A stretch of 64,000 nt of DNA. Origin: Apostichopus japonicus (lineage: Eukaryota > Echinodermata > Holothuroidea > Aspidochirotida > Stichopodidae). The stretch lies in the NCBI RefSeq assembly GCF_037975245.1, contig NC_092581.1:20608303-20672302 (forward strand), read 5' to 3'. The stretch's first letter is position 1. Each line of letters begins with the position of its first letter. This document shows positions 11,375-21,888 of the stretch, piece after piece. The translations under genes were made by a program, and so were the position numbers. The notes under the pieces were generated by a model. It worked only from the letters and a program-made list of their open reading frames with translations, did no database searches and was not told where the DNA came from.

Positions 11375-11760
11375 ATATGTTCTACTGTGGTAAAATCATG
11401 GTACAATTATGGTAAATTTACCATAGTATAATTGCACCGTATAGTTATACCCTATATTTACTGTGGTTAATCATTGCACAATTGTAGGAATTTCACCTAT
11501 GTAGTTAATGTACCATATAAACGTACCCTACTTTTACTCGAGTAATATCATGGTAAAACTGCGGTTAATTTACCGTAGTAAATGTACCACACTTTTTCCC
11601 TACTTTTACCGCGGTAATGCCATTGTAAAACTGCGGTAAATTTACCGCAGTAAATGTACCGCACTTTTACCCTACTTATACCGCGGTACTTTCATGGTAA
11701 AACTGCGGTAAATGTACCCCGGTTGATTTTACCCCAATTTTACGGTAAATGTACCCTATT
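11375..11760. repeat. GGTAAA/TTTACC-rich array, right half of a foldback-like element
   Basis: A repeating unit of roughly 110 bp contains ATCATGGTAAAACTGCGG, TAAATTTACCGCAGTAAATG and TACCGCAC; at least three units can be seen between 11550 and 11730. Its last block resembles the reverse complement of the start of the left array. Confidence 0.65.
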
Positions 11761-11964
11761 TACAACACATATAGTTTGGCTACGTATGCTCTGGACATTT
11801 CTTGTTTAACTTTAAGGGCACAAACCTGACCTCGTTGACTAGCTAGGTTCCAGTTCATAATGTGCATACACCGTTTTAGAGGGGATCGAATAATTATTGG
11901 TCTCCTTTGCAAGTCTGTGGTAAAGCAATTCGCGTCTCTATGGTAAAAAGAAAGAAACATTTAC

Positions 11965-12257
11965 GTTTGGCGAGTCTCCTGGGCTGTTGTCACCTACATG
12001 ATCAGTGACGTCGTTTTCCTCTTTATTTACATCATTTTGATACGCATTTGGATGGCTCATCTCAAAGGTTGCTTTCGACACAAATTTAGATTCATCATTT
12101 GCCGTCGGTGGTACCTGCTCATTTGCCACACCTTCGACGCTCGGGATCAACATCGTTCCTCTTCGGAGGAAGTGCTTTTTGACGAGCCAAATGAGTAGAA
12201 CCGCAAACAACAATGCACATATTGCAATGATTATCACAAGGATAATCTTCCACCAAT
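11965..12257 (-). CDS. Transmembrane and cytoplasmic-tail exon of a type I membrane protein
   Basis: The exon opens after ATATTTTTTTCAG in phase 1. The first residues are WWKIILVIIIAICALL and a further hydrophobic stretch to about residue 25, then a basic stop-transfer segment (VKKHFLRR) and a polar acidic tail of about 65 residues rich in Asn, Asp, Glu and Ser. One membrane helix with positives on the C-terminal side predicts N-out, C-in. The phase-1 entry matches the donors of the CCP, EGF and SEA exons to the right. The exon most likely ends at CCAAAC|GTAAAT (phase 0); if it is not spliced, the frame runs eight more codons to a stop at 11938. I see no ITIM, ITAM or other named signalling motif. 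Confidence 0.7.
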
Positions 12258-12259
12258 CT

Positions 12260-12700
12260 GAAAAAAATATAACAAAATCTTTTTGACGTTATTCATTTTC
12301 ATCTTACACATGCATTAAACAATGAAGCTAGTTTTCGTGTGGCATTGAAATGGGTAGATGTTGTGGCTAAACGACCGTTGAACAAGTTTATAAGAATACT
12401 AAACAGGAGAGCTCTGCAATGTCAGTATTATGTAGTTAATTAAGCAGAGTGAAATTGAAACGGCTTGCTACTTTCTCTGAGATTTTCTAGAGTTTGAACT
12501 TTAATTCATACTGATTATGTAACAACTCTTTCTATATCTGTTTCAATTCTTGCATTCATTGCAAAGCGTCTTTACGCAATTATATGACGTGACCTTTTTC
12601 AACCTTCTTGAACCATTCAGGTTTTTCTTAAGGATCGGGAGCTTAGAGCTAACAGGACCAGCCATCTTCTCTAGCGAACACTAAGCAAGTCTTGACCAAT
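12260..12700. other. Intron, no exon seen
   Basis: Separates the transmembrane exon from the block duplicated from 26.9-28.1 kb; no splice-bounded frame found. Confidence 0.45.
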
Positions 12701-12714
12701 CATTGAAGGGATTT

Positions 12715-13797
12715 TTGCCATATCGAGAAATGACTACAAGTTGTGAACATATATCATATGACAGTAACATGATCCCCCGACATCGGTGTTTAGGTTGTTT
12801 GACAGGGGTGATGTATATGCTATATATATTTTCACCAACAGTCACTTATTATTATAACAATAGACTAACACGAGGGCCCAGTGTGTTTATTCAGAGAAGT
12901 TTTCGAGACCTCGCTGGTGGTACAATGTTCAGCCTCAGTAGGATCAGTGTTGTATGTACTGTAAGTAACTCAAAGTGTCACCTTTACATCCGATTCCTTT
13001 ACGTCAAAAGTGACAAATTTCAATACGATCAAAATTTCATTAATGGAATTTATAAAGCAGCAAATAGTATTTAACGTTGTTCTCTGTCTTCAAAAATATT
13101 ATATTTTGCATATTTTTTATGATCATTCAAGAGGGTGGTTTGGTGAGCTGATACAAAATGCCACTTTTTGGTGGACAAAATGGAAATGAACCTCCCAGCG
13201 GCCACTTGGTATATCAATGACTGAAGACCGGCAACTTAGAGTGCGAGGTACACTCAGGCCCGTAGCACGGATGGATACAAATAACGGGGCCCCTCCGTGA
13301 AGGGTACTGTGCCCCCAGCCATAGAGCATAATATTGCTCTATGCCCCACCCCATCTGCGCCCACATCATGTGTACAAAAACTGCTAAAGTTACAGCACAC
13401 AAGTTTTAGGCCCTCCTTAAGTTTTTCGTACCGCCTATAACTCAAAATTCCTGGCTAAGACTGTGTCAACTTTCCCTGATCACTAGAGAAAAAGACAGAT
13501 TTACGAATAATTTTTAAAGGAAATAAGGTGACTTCTGGCACCTTTACAACTGCTATTTAAATAGTATGTCTGAATTTTATATTTGTTTCGAGAGGTACAC
13601 TCACCCTTTTTAATCATGGCACCAATAAAATATTAAACTTGATATGTATGTATACATATAGATGGCTATTGCTATTTCATGAAAGACTTGACTAGCTGTT
13701 ATAGAGTTTCGAATAACACTAAAGGTGATTTTAATCTACTTTTTTTTTTTGGTATCGGCATTCGTAATTCGTACCATTGTGGTATATACAATAAGGT
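12715..13797. repeat. Segmental copy of 26942-28095
   Basis: Near-identical to 26942-27960 for about 1 kb (shared blocks such as CGAGAAATGACTA, CCGGCAACTTAGAGTGCGAG and ATTGCTCTATGCCCC). It then jumps, by a deletion of about 100 bp, into the middle of the EGF-like exon homologous to 28003-28158. The region between the EGF exon and the transmembrane exon of the receptor gene therefore exists twice. Confidence 0.85.
13754..13797 (-). pseudogene. Remnant of the EGF-like exon
   Basis: The minus strand carries only the central part (CIYHNGTNYECR-like) of the EGF-like exon that is intact at 28158-28003. The acceptor, the first cysteines and the 3' half are missing. It cannot code for a folded domain. 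Confidence 0.75.
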
Positions 13798-13799
13798 AC

Positions 13800-14280
13800 T
13801 TACTTCTATGAAATTTAAGTAATGCTGAATTTTCAATTCCCAGCAACTAACGATTCTTTGTCGATTTGAAGTTATATTAAGATATTCATAGTGTCAAGCC
13901 CATTCACCTCAAACCCTCCAAGTCAATTGGAATTACGCAGAAAAATACCTAGACGCAGTTTGTCAATACAAAGGTAGCATATTGTATATTGTCTCGTTAT
14001 CGACAAGGGCTTTTCTTTGGTATTCAAGTTGTCGATCAGATAAAAAAAATTTATGAAGGAAGTAGGCTTTACCTAGGAAATACGTTTAACTATGATCATT
14101 CCCTAAATTTGACATTTAAAAATTGTAAGTATTTTCCAAGCGATACATATCTTACATTTATCTATAGTAATTTCTGCCACGCCTTTAATAGTGTAATAAT
14201 GAGATACAAACGTAGTGGTTTGTGCCACTGCGTGTAAAAACAAAAAATAATAAAAATAATATTTTACGATAAGAATGGTT
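13800..14280. repeat. Repeat A, copy 1 (intron side of CysX)
   Basis: Starts at ACTTCTATGAAATTTAAG and contains the CAATTGGAATTACGCAGAAA and AGGCTTTACCTAGGAAATA blocks. It runs up to the CysX stub. The first 200 bp are shared with repeat B. Confidence 0.8.
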
Positions 14281-14289
14281 AACTCTCCT

Positions 14290-14325
14290 TATCGAGAAAA
14301 CACTGTGTGTACTTGTCGCAGTTAT
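14290..14325 (-). pseudogene. CysX stub (copy b)
   Basis: Only the acceptor and the first dozen codons (CDKYTQCFLD-like) remain. The sequence then jumps directly into the intron text normally found beyond the donor (TAACTCTCCTTA), which shows an internal deletion of about 190 bp of exon. Confidence 0.75.
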
Positions 14326-14594
14326 CTGAACTCCAATGAAGAAAATCAACGCAAAAGTCTTAAGTAAACATGAATTGGTTTATATTCATATGGAAGTACA
14401 GCTGCGATATTGATTCTTCAAACAATAGTTACCAATGTCCGTTAACATTCGCAACCTACTTTTGTCCATCAGGATATTTGCTATATTGCACTAAAAAGTG
14501 GGAAACAAATGATAATTACAAGATCATAGGAAATTTGTACTTCTTTGCGGGTGTAGCGGGGCACATTGACCACCCCACCAACCCCCGTCCCCAC

Positions 14595-15000
14595 TAAATA
14601 TAACTTCAATGAAATTTAAGTAATGATGAATATTCAATTCACAGCAGCTAACAATTCTTTGTCGATTTAAAGTTATATTAAGAAATTCATAGTTTCAAGC
14701 CCATTCACCTCAAACCCTCTAAGGCAATTGGAATTACGCAGAAATATACCTAGACGCAGTTTTGTCAAAACAAAGGATGCACCTTGTGTATCTTTATTTA
14801 TAGTTGTAAAATTTGACAACAAATCTCTTTTTATAGGATTTATTTACACACAGAAAATAATATGTAAAATAATGCTATGTAAATCACGGGTTGTAAAAAT
14901 GTACCCGGAATTATGTAAATATTACACAACATTCTGTAAAAGTATTCATATACATGCGATTGAGGGTTACACAAACTTATTGTAAACATCTTCTGAGTCA
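14595..15000. repeat. Repeat B, copy 1
   Basis: Shares its first 200 bp with repeat A, then has its own tail with repeated TGTAAA words (ATATGTAAAATAATG, ATTATGTAAATATTAC). The plus-strand open frame here (about 85 codons) is of variable length between copies and is probably not a gene. Confidence 0.75.
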
Positions 15001-15212
15001 TTTTACATGATAGCAAGTAACTTTTACCAAAGTGTTAACCAAACGGAAGCAGAGTTTACATAATACAACACTACTTGTACCAGTTTGTCGACATTTATCG
15101 TTACTAAATGTACTATAGTAACCACGGCCATATATTCGTGCAAGCCACATACCGTTACGTACTCAGTGTGCGATTACGAGCTACTGTACAATGGCATGGA
15201 AAGTGACGTTAG

Positions 15213-15292
15213 TGTGATATGTAAGTCAGGACGCCATATTTTAAGGTGTGTCGATCTGACCTCAGAGGTCAGGTTTATTAATATTCATGACA
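15213..15292 (-). repeat. 3' LTR of Mag copy 1 (80 bp)
   Basis: Begins TGTGATAT and ends ATGACA on the plus strand, hence TG...CA on both strands. It differs from its partner at 19483-19562 at one position. It contains TGACCTCAGAGGTCA at 15257-15271 and, in element orientation, AATAAA. GTTAG at 15208-15212 is the left target duplication. Confidence 0.95.
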
Positions 15293-15306
15293 TCTCTCTT
15301 TTTCTC
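15293..15306 (-). promoter_or_regulatory. Polypurine tract of Mag copy 1
   Basis: In element orientation GAGAAAAAGAGAGA lies immediately before the TG of the 3' LTR, the expected primer for plus-strand DNA synthesis. The same tract is present beside the left LTR of the other three copies. Confidence 0.85.
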
Positions 15307-15459
15307 AAATTAAAGTATTTGAAATTACAGTATACAACAAATTCGTAACATGTGATTTAAAAGCTGATCATGTGAGATTAGGAAACCTCTTTGTTTTTCT
15401 AGAACATATATACAAGACTAAGTACAAGTTCTCCCCAACCAAACTGGTTACCACTGTAC

Positions 15460-18400
15460 TTATTTGTTGTTTACTTGATTATACATAACATAATCTTGAG
15501 TCCATGCAGGTGATTTCCTATTCCTAATTGGTCTATCAGGAACCTGCATATTCTCATTACTTTCCTCAGTCGTGTCAATCACTTCATCATAATCATGCGT
15601 TTCTGTACAAGTTGGAACTTGTGTTTTAGCTAAAGCTCTTCGATTTCTTCGATAAGAGTTACCATCAGGGGTAGTGACCACATATGACCTAGGGGTGTTT
15701 GCCACTGATGTAACTTTGACAGGATACCACTTGCCATTCCTATGCATTTTTACTGATTCACCTACTTCAAACTCTGGTAGTGGTTTGGTATGAATATTGT
15801 AGTATTTCATTTGGGACGCTTTTATCTTTCTAGATTCTCTTGGATCTTTTTCTTACTAATAACCTCTGGTTTAAGAAGTTTCTTGTTAATTGGCATTGTT
15901 TATCTAACCCTTCTACCCATAAGTAACTGAGCTGGACTTGCACCCAAGTCATCAATGGGAGTAGATCTATACACTAGCATACATTTATACATGTCTTGCT
16001 TACTAGCTGCTGCTTTTTTCATCATTGATTTGATTGTTTGGACAGCTCTTTCTGCTTGACCATTAGCCTGGGGATACTCAGGACTACTGGTGACATGGAC
16101 AAAATTCCACTCTTTGCTAAATTCCTTACATGCAAATTGAGGACCATTGTCTGATACCACAGTTTCAGGAATCCCATGACGGGCAAACATAGATTTCAAA
16201 TGAGTAATGACTTTTTAACTTGTTTGGTTACTGAGCAATGCAGTTTCGATGTACTTAGAAAAATTATCAACAACCAGTAAATACTCTTTACCTTCAAAAT
16301 AAAATAAATCCATTCCAACCTTTTCCCAAGGGCTCTCTGGAATTGTGTGTGGTATCATTGGTTCCTTTTGATTTTTCCTTTTGTAAGTTTGGCAAATATT
16401 ACATTTGTCAACCAAATCCTCTATTTGTGCTTGCATACCTGGCCAAAAGAGACATTCTCTGACTCTGGCTTTGCACCTTGTTTTGCCTTGATGACCCTCG
16501 TGAATTATAGTTAACATTATAGTTAGCATTTCTTTTCTCAGACTCTTTGGCACTACAATTTTGTTTCTTTTAAATACAACACCATCTGAAACATGAAGTT
16601 CCTCTTGAAAACCCCCAAATGGTTTCAAGCTTTCATCAGCTTGATCTTTCCACTCCGGCGATCCCTGTTGGATACAGTAAGACACTTGTTGTAGTACTGG
16701 GTCTATTTTAGTTTCATCCTGAAATTTATACAATTCTTCCTTAGATACAGGTAACTTAGCAATAAGTAAATGAACTTGAGATTTTAGCTCCTTCTCTAGC
16801 TCTAAATCTTCATATGCATTATCTAGATAAGCTCTAGACAATGCATCTGGGACAAACATTTCCTTCCATGGTTTGTACTTAACACTAACATTGTACTTTT
16901 TTAACCTCAACAAAAGCCGTTGCAACCTTGGTGGTGCTTAGAAAAGCGGTTTTCTTATTATCACTTCTAATGGTTTGTGATCTGATTCAACCTCTATTAC
17001 TTTACCATACACAAACTGATTAAACCGTTCACATCCGAAAACAATGGCTAACAACTCTTTCTCTATTTGAGCATAGCCTTTCTCAGTTTCAGTTAATGCT
17101 TTGGAAGCATAGCCAATAGGAGACCCATCCTGCATTAATACAGCTCCTAGACCTGTTTGTGATGCGTCTACTGAAAGTGTTACTTTCTTCGTCACATCAT
17201 AGTACTTATGTACTGGAGTTTGTGTAATGAGCCTTTTAAGCTCTTGGAATGCCAGATTGTGGTTTTCATTCCATTCCCACAAAATTTCTTTCTTTGTTAA
17301 CTCTCTTAAAGCGGCACTAATTTCAGATAGGTTGGGCACCAATTTTGCTAGGTAATTGATCATTCCTAGGAATCGTTCCACATCTTTTTTTGCATTGTGG
17401 TGTTGGCATACCAAGAACAGCTTCTACTTTGGAATCATCAGGTTTCAACCCATCTCTAGATAGGATATGCCCCAAGTACTTAATTTTTGTCTGTGCAAAT
17501 TTGCATTTCTTCCCATTAAGCTTAAAATTATTCTCTTTAGCCCTTTGGAGTACATTCCTTACTCTTGTATCATGTTCGTCTTTTGTAAGACCCCACACTA
17601 AGATATCATCCATATACGATTCTACCCCATCAATCCCTTCAAATATTTCTTTTACAACTCTGTGAAACACTTCAGGGGCACTTGAAATACCAAATGGCAT
17701 ACGGGGATACTTGTAACGACCGAAAGGGGTATTAAAAGTACATAACTCTGAACTTTCTTCATCTAGACAACATTGCCAAAACCCAGAAGATGCATCCAAG
17801 CAACTAAAATATTGTGCACCTGTTAGTCTAGTTGATATCTCTTCGGTGGTAGGTAGCTGATAATGTGAACTTTTAACAGCCTTGTTCAAATCTTTAGGAT
17901 CCAAACATACTCTGATTTTCCCATCTGATGTCTCTACTACCACCACTGAATTGACCCATGATGTTGGCTTATTTACCTTAACAATAACATTAAGTTGTTC
18001 CATTCTATCTAGTTCAGTTTTAGTTTCTTATGCAACATAGCTGGAACCTTTCTGGCTGCATGTACAACAGGAGTTACTTCAGGATCAATCGAGATCTTTT
18101 GTTGACCCGGAAGACAGCCTAGTCCCTCAAAGACATCTTTGAAGTCATCTGTCAGTTGACTGGCTACAGAATCATCTGTTTTGTGGACCATATACACTCT
18201 TTGAACTAATCTCATCTCCATGCAAGTGTTGACCCCCAATACTGGCTGAACTGATGGCAAATTAACCACCAAGAATTTCACTGAATGTTCATTTCCTTTA
18301 TACGAACAGGGAAATACACACATTCCTTTGACTGGTAGCGGTTCACCACTATATGTTGTGAGTTTGGTGTTTGTTGGTTTCAGTCGAGCTTTATTTCTTC

Positions 18401-19452
18401 TCAGTATTCGGTACAGCTGGTACGAGATCACATTTGCTTCAGCACCAGTGTCAATCTTCAATTTTACAGGTTTACAATTGACCTTGAGGCAGACTTTCCA
18501 GTCACTTTTATCCTCAACTCTGTGCGGTTTGGTTGTTCAACTCTGTTCAACTGTTCAACTTTCCCACAAACAGTTCATCCTCAGAATCGTGATCTTGGTC
18601 AAGTGAATTAACATGTTTACCTGGTCTGCTGGCAGTTTTACCCTGACTTGCCGAGTTGCTATTCATTCCACCCTTATGTCTCCCTAGGTCAGTTTGTTTT
18701 GTGTGACACATTGTTGCGAAATGGTTTGGTTTGTTACACTTCCTGCACTGTTTTCCTTGTGCTGGGCAAATACTATGACTAGAGTCATGGCCACATCTCC
18801 CACATGTGAATACACTCTGACTACGATTGAAATTGCTTCTAGGCCTACTAGTACTACTTCTGTATTTTCTTTGCTTGTATATACCTTTTTCAATCGCATT
18901 AACAGCTTCTTGGTTGTCTGTTAATGTTTTCATTTGAGTACGTGATGCTTCACTAGCCCGACACAGTTGCAAGGCACTGTCCAAAGTAAGGTTTTGTGTA
19001 CGTAATAATTTTTCGCGTAACTCGTTATTGGCAATCCCACACACTATACGGTCTCTAATAAGCCCATCGTTTAACTCTCCGAATTCACATGTTTTGGCTC
19101 TCCGTTTCAGTTCAGTGACATACTGATCGATGGTTTCGTCTGACAGCTGTGCTCTGGTATTAAACAAATGTCTTTCATAGGTGACATTCTTTTTTGGAAT
19201 GCAATATTCCTCAATTTTTTTCATGAGAACATCGTATTTCCGTTGTCGTCCTTCTTCAAAATTGAACGTATTGTACAACTCTAGGCCGTCGTCGCCTATC
19301 ACGTGCAAAAACACAGAACACTTGACTTTATCATCTTTATTGTCGAGTTCGCAGGATTCTAAATAAAGCTCAAATCGTTGTTTCCACCTTTTTCAATTGT
19401 CAGCGACGTTGCCTTCCAGCTTTAGCGGAGCTGGTGGGTTGAATTTATCCAT
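15460..19452 (-). pseudogene. gag-pol of Mag copy 1, decayed
   Basis: Domains in order on the minus strand: Gag from ATG at 19452, with knuckles near 18820-18720 (the second canonical, CRKCNKPNHFATMC); aspartic protease with IDTGAEANVIS near 18455; reverse transcriptase with YMDDILVWG near 17600; RNase H (LSVDASQTGLGAVLM) near 17160; integrase with a C-x2-C zinc-finger end near 16400, D in VGMDLF, D in [10 protein letters not shown] and E in NGQAERAVQ. Defects: TGA at 19393-19395, a shift between Gag and protease near 18545, a 1-bp loss near 18022, extra T's near 17390, TAA near 16936 and TAA at 16215-16217. The last one is shared with copies 3 and 4. The D4 copy shows that Gag and protease were originally in one frame. 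The last codons (VNNK) end at 15460. Confidence 0.9.
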
Positions 19453-19465
19453 TTTCCATGGATAT

Positions 19466-19482
19466 CCCACGACTTAACACCA
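19466..19482 (-). promoter_or_regulatory. Primer binding site candidate of Mag copy 1
   Basis: In element orientation the sequence right after the 5' LTR reads TGGTGTTAAGTCGTGGG. It begins with TGG, as expected for pairing with a tRNA CCA end. I could not assign the tRNA. Copies 2 and 4 are identical here; copy 3 has one change. Confidence 0.7.
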
Positions 19483-19562
19483 TGTGATATGTTAGTCAGG
19501 ACGCCATATTTTAAGGTGTGTCGATCTGACCTCAGAGGTCAGGTTTATTAATATTCATGACA
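19483..19562 (-). repeat. 5' LTR of Mag copy 1 (80 bp)
   Basis: Partner of 15213-15292 with one difference. The everted AGGTCA pair is at 19527-19541. GTTAG at 19563-19567 is the right target duplication. Confidence 0.95.
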
Positions 19563-20859
19563 GTTAGGAGACTGGGCCTGGAAGAATTGATTGAAAAATT
19601 CGAAGGTATGTTTTGATATTATCTAAGTGAACGTGACAAGAACGAGAAATGCTTAGAGACCCACGACTAAGTTGGGTAGACGAATGCATTTGAATCGCTT
19701 GCGTTACGTAGACCTAACGTTAAAGTCATACAATAAGTTAATATAATAGGCTAGCTGCTGTTTGTCATAGTCAACTCATAATTGTCAACGAATCCGTTGA
19801 GGCCTACATACAAGTAAACATTAAACGGAATAGCCTACGGACGGACGGAGGACTTTGGTCTAGGTCTTTATTGTAACCTAGTGCATTCTATTCCTATTGT
19901 ACGTTAACCGTAACTTCGTATACCCTGCGAGTCTTTAAGTCTTTTTTTAAGTAGTACTAGGCCTAGTACTAGTACTAGTAGGGTATACTTAGGCTATTTC
20001 AAGACAATACATTTTAAATAGCATCGGTCATGGGCCTATAGTTACGCTGGTACAATGTTTAATGAGGAATAAACATATATCCATGTAATGCAATGTATAA
20101 TTACCACGCCAGTTTAGCTTGTAAGTTGTAGCAAGTAGGCCGAAGCTGATGTGGATTGGTGATACCTTTACACCTAGGCCCAACTATAATTTAGCTATAT
20201 TATAGAAGTGATCTAGCTGTTATCATTCATAGCAATCTACACAATTGCATACAGCGGGAGTGAGCATTGTCTTAAGCATTGTTAACATGATGCATCCATG
20301 GTTGTAAAAGTTGCCTACATTGTCTGATGAATGTTTAATGCAAGTTCCTGGTTTGACAAGGAATCACGATAGGCCATCTGGCTTTCTAGTTTTAAACGTA
20401 CTTGAAAGTTGAAGAAGTTAGAATCACAACTGATTAAATTTTGGACATTTTCTTAAGGAATGTCAATGTTTTGTGAGGGGTGCATGTAAATAACTGCTTA
20501 TGCTCCAAGGAGGTATTTACACAACTTCATTATGATGGATTTATTTCTTCTTTTCTTTGTTGTTACTTAGGGAGCATCAACTTGGAAATCTATTTGCAAA
20601 CGATTTCAGAAAGACCTCAGCCATATCTGTTACTTCTTGGAGGAAGCAAAATAGATCCTTAGCAGTCATTTGTGATCATCGAGAGACATGCCCTACCCCA
20701 GAAGACATTTATGAAGGCCATTGATGTGTGCTTCAAATCATTCTACGTGTTTAATCTGAACTATACCAAATTGCATGTCTTGGTGCCTGGAAATTTTCCC
20801 AAAAAGTTGTTTACCAGATGCCTGGTGGTGTGAATTCCAACCAGATTCGAGATTTTCGT

Positions 20860-21410
20860 GCTTACCGTGCCAACAATAAAGACAAAGTAACTGCAGTTAA
20901 GCAGTTGTCATAGACAGCACACCACGTTTTCTCATCTCACGGATCAGCATATATCTAAAGTTGTTGCTTATTTGAAATTGACTTTGGGAAGAGTTGTTTC
21001 TTGTGTTTAATCTGGAATACCAAAAGACATGCGCCAACAACACAGACAAAGTAACTGCAGTGTAGCAGTCATCGTAGACAGCACACCACGTTTTCTCATC
21101 CCACGGATCAGCATATATCTAAAGTTGTTGCTGATTTGAAATTGACTTTGGGAAGAGTTGTTTCTTGTGTTTAATCTGGAATACCAAAAGACATGCGCCA
21201 ACAACAAAGACAAAGTCACTGTAGTGTAGCAGTCATCATAGACAGCTCTCCATGTTTTCTCATCCCATGGATCAGCATATATCTAAAGTTGGTGCTTATT
21301 TGAAATTGACTTTGGGAAGAGTTGTTTCTTTGTGTTTAATCTGGAATACCAAAAGGCATGCGCTAACAACAACGACCAAGAAACTGCAGTGTAGCAATTG
21401 AAAATGTTGG
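20860..21410. repeat. 164-bp minisatellite, D1
   Basis: GGATCAGCATATATCTAAAG recurs at 20941, 21105 and 21269, a period of 164 bp. Each unit includes GCCAACAACAAAGACAAAG, which is also the last coding part of pseudogene exon 2, so the array grew from the 3' end of that exon. Confidence 0.9.
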
Positions 21411-21419
21411 CACTTTTAA

Positions 21420-21885
21420 GTTGATCTAATCCCACAAGACAATACTTTTATAGCCTAAATTGTTCATTTTACATTTACTGGGATATAATATATGGACCTA
21501 TGGAATAGGAAGGTAGTAGGGTGTTTAATTGCTGAAAATCGCACATTATGAATTGTTTGTGTTGTCACTGCTTTTTGCTCTCTCTTAAATGTACCTTTCT
21601 GCTGTGAGCGATTCAAACATGCCTCCATATATTGTTTACCCTAATTAATAGGTAATAATTAACCTAAAACCTGTGTAAAATATTTACTGAACGGGTGCTA
21701 TGTACACTTCTCTGGCAAAATTTTATATATCAGTATTGTATTTGCGTTACATAATAAACATGTAAAACTTTACAAATCAGCAGTTAAGTAATTTTTACTG
21801 TTCTTATTTGTTCTTAATGTTTTAGTGTTCTTATTTGACATGAAAATTAAGTAAAATTTTACTTAACCTGTGTAAAACGTTTTCT
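21420..21885. other. AT-rich spacer, no gene seen
   Basis: Most of it (to about 21800) is shared with 48310-48710 in D3. It contains several TGTAAAA-type words and ends abruptly at the LINE fragment. Confidence 0.45.
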
Positions 21886-21888
21886 GAG

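Larger units (their letters stand above)
15213..19562 (-). mobile_element. Mag-lineage Ty3/Gypsy LTR retrotransposon, copy 1, full length (4350 bp)
   Basis: Complete terminal structure on the minus strand: 80-bp LTRs, a primer-binding-site candidate directly inside the 5' LTR, gag-pol, and a purine tract next to the 3' LTR, with GTTAG repeated on both sides. LTRs this short are unusual for Gypsy elements but are known from the Mag lineage, whose founding Bombyx element has LTRs of under 100 bp; the gag double zinc knuckle also fits. The coding region is broken by stops and frameshifts, so this copy cannot move on its own. It sits in coding exon 1 of the plus-strand SAM-like pseudogene. Confidence 0.93.
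15191..20913 (+). pseudogene. SAM-like two-exon pseudogene, D1 copy, split by the Mag element
   Basis: Exon 1 starts at ATG 15191 and continues to 15212. It is interrupted by the Mag element and resumes after the second GTTAG, ending at 19605 with GAAG|GTATG. Mentally removing the element and one GTTAG leaves an open exon 1 whose second half (WGLEELIEKF in the sister copies) resembles the first helix of a SAM domain. In D1 one G is missing from the GGGG run, so even that is frameshifted. Exon 2 (20571-20913, acceptor TTGTTACTTAG) encodes a conserved-looking segment (RPQPYLLLLGGSKIDP, then A-I-D-V-C-F-K-S-F-Y-V-F-N-L). It has an in-frame TAG after KIDP and a frameshift before GAWKFSQKVVYQ. I do not know the full parent gene; the SAM assignment is inference from 20 residues. 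Confidence 0.6.

Noticed and set aside
19450-19562. A host segment or promoter shared by four genes
   Set aside because: The repeated 80 bp prove to be LTRs: TG...CA ends, GTTAG duplications, and adjacent purine tract and primer site.
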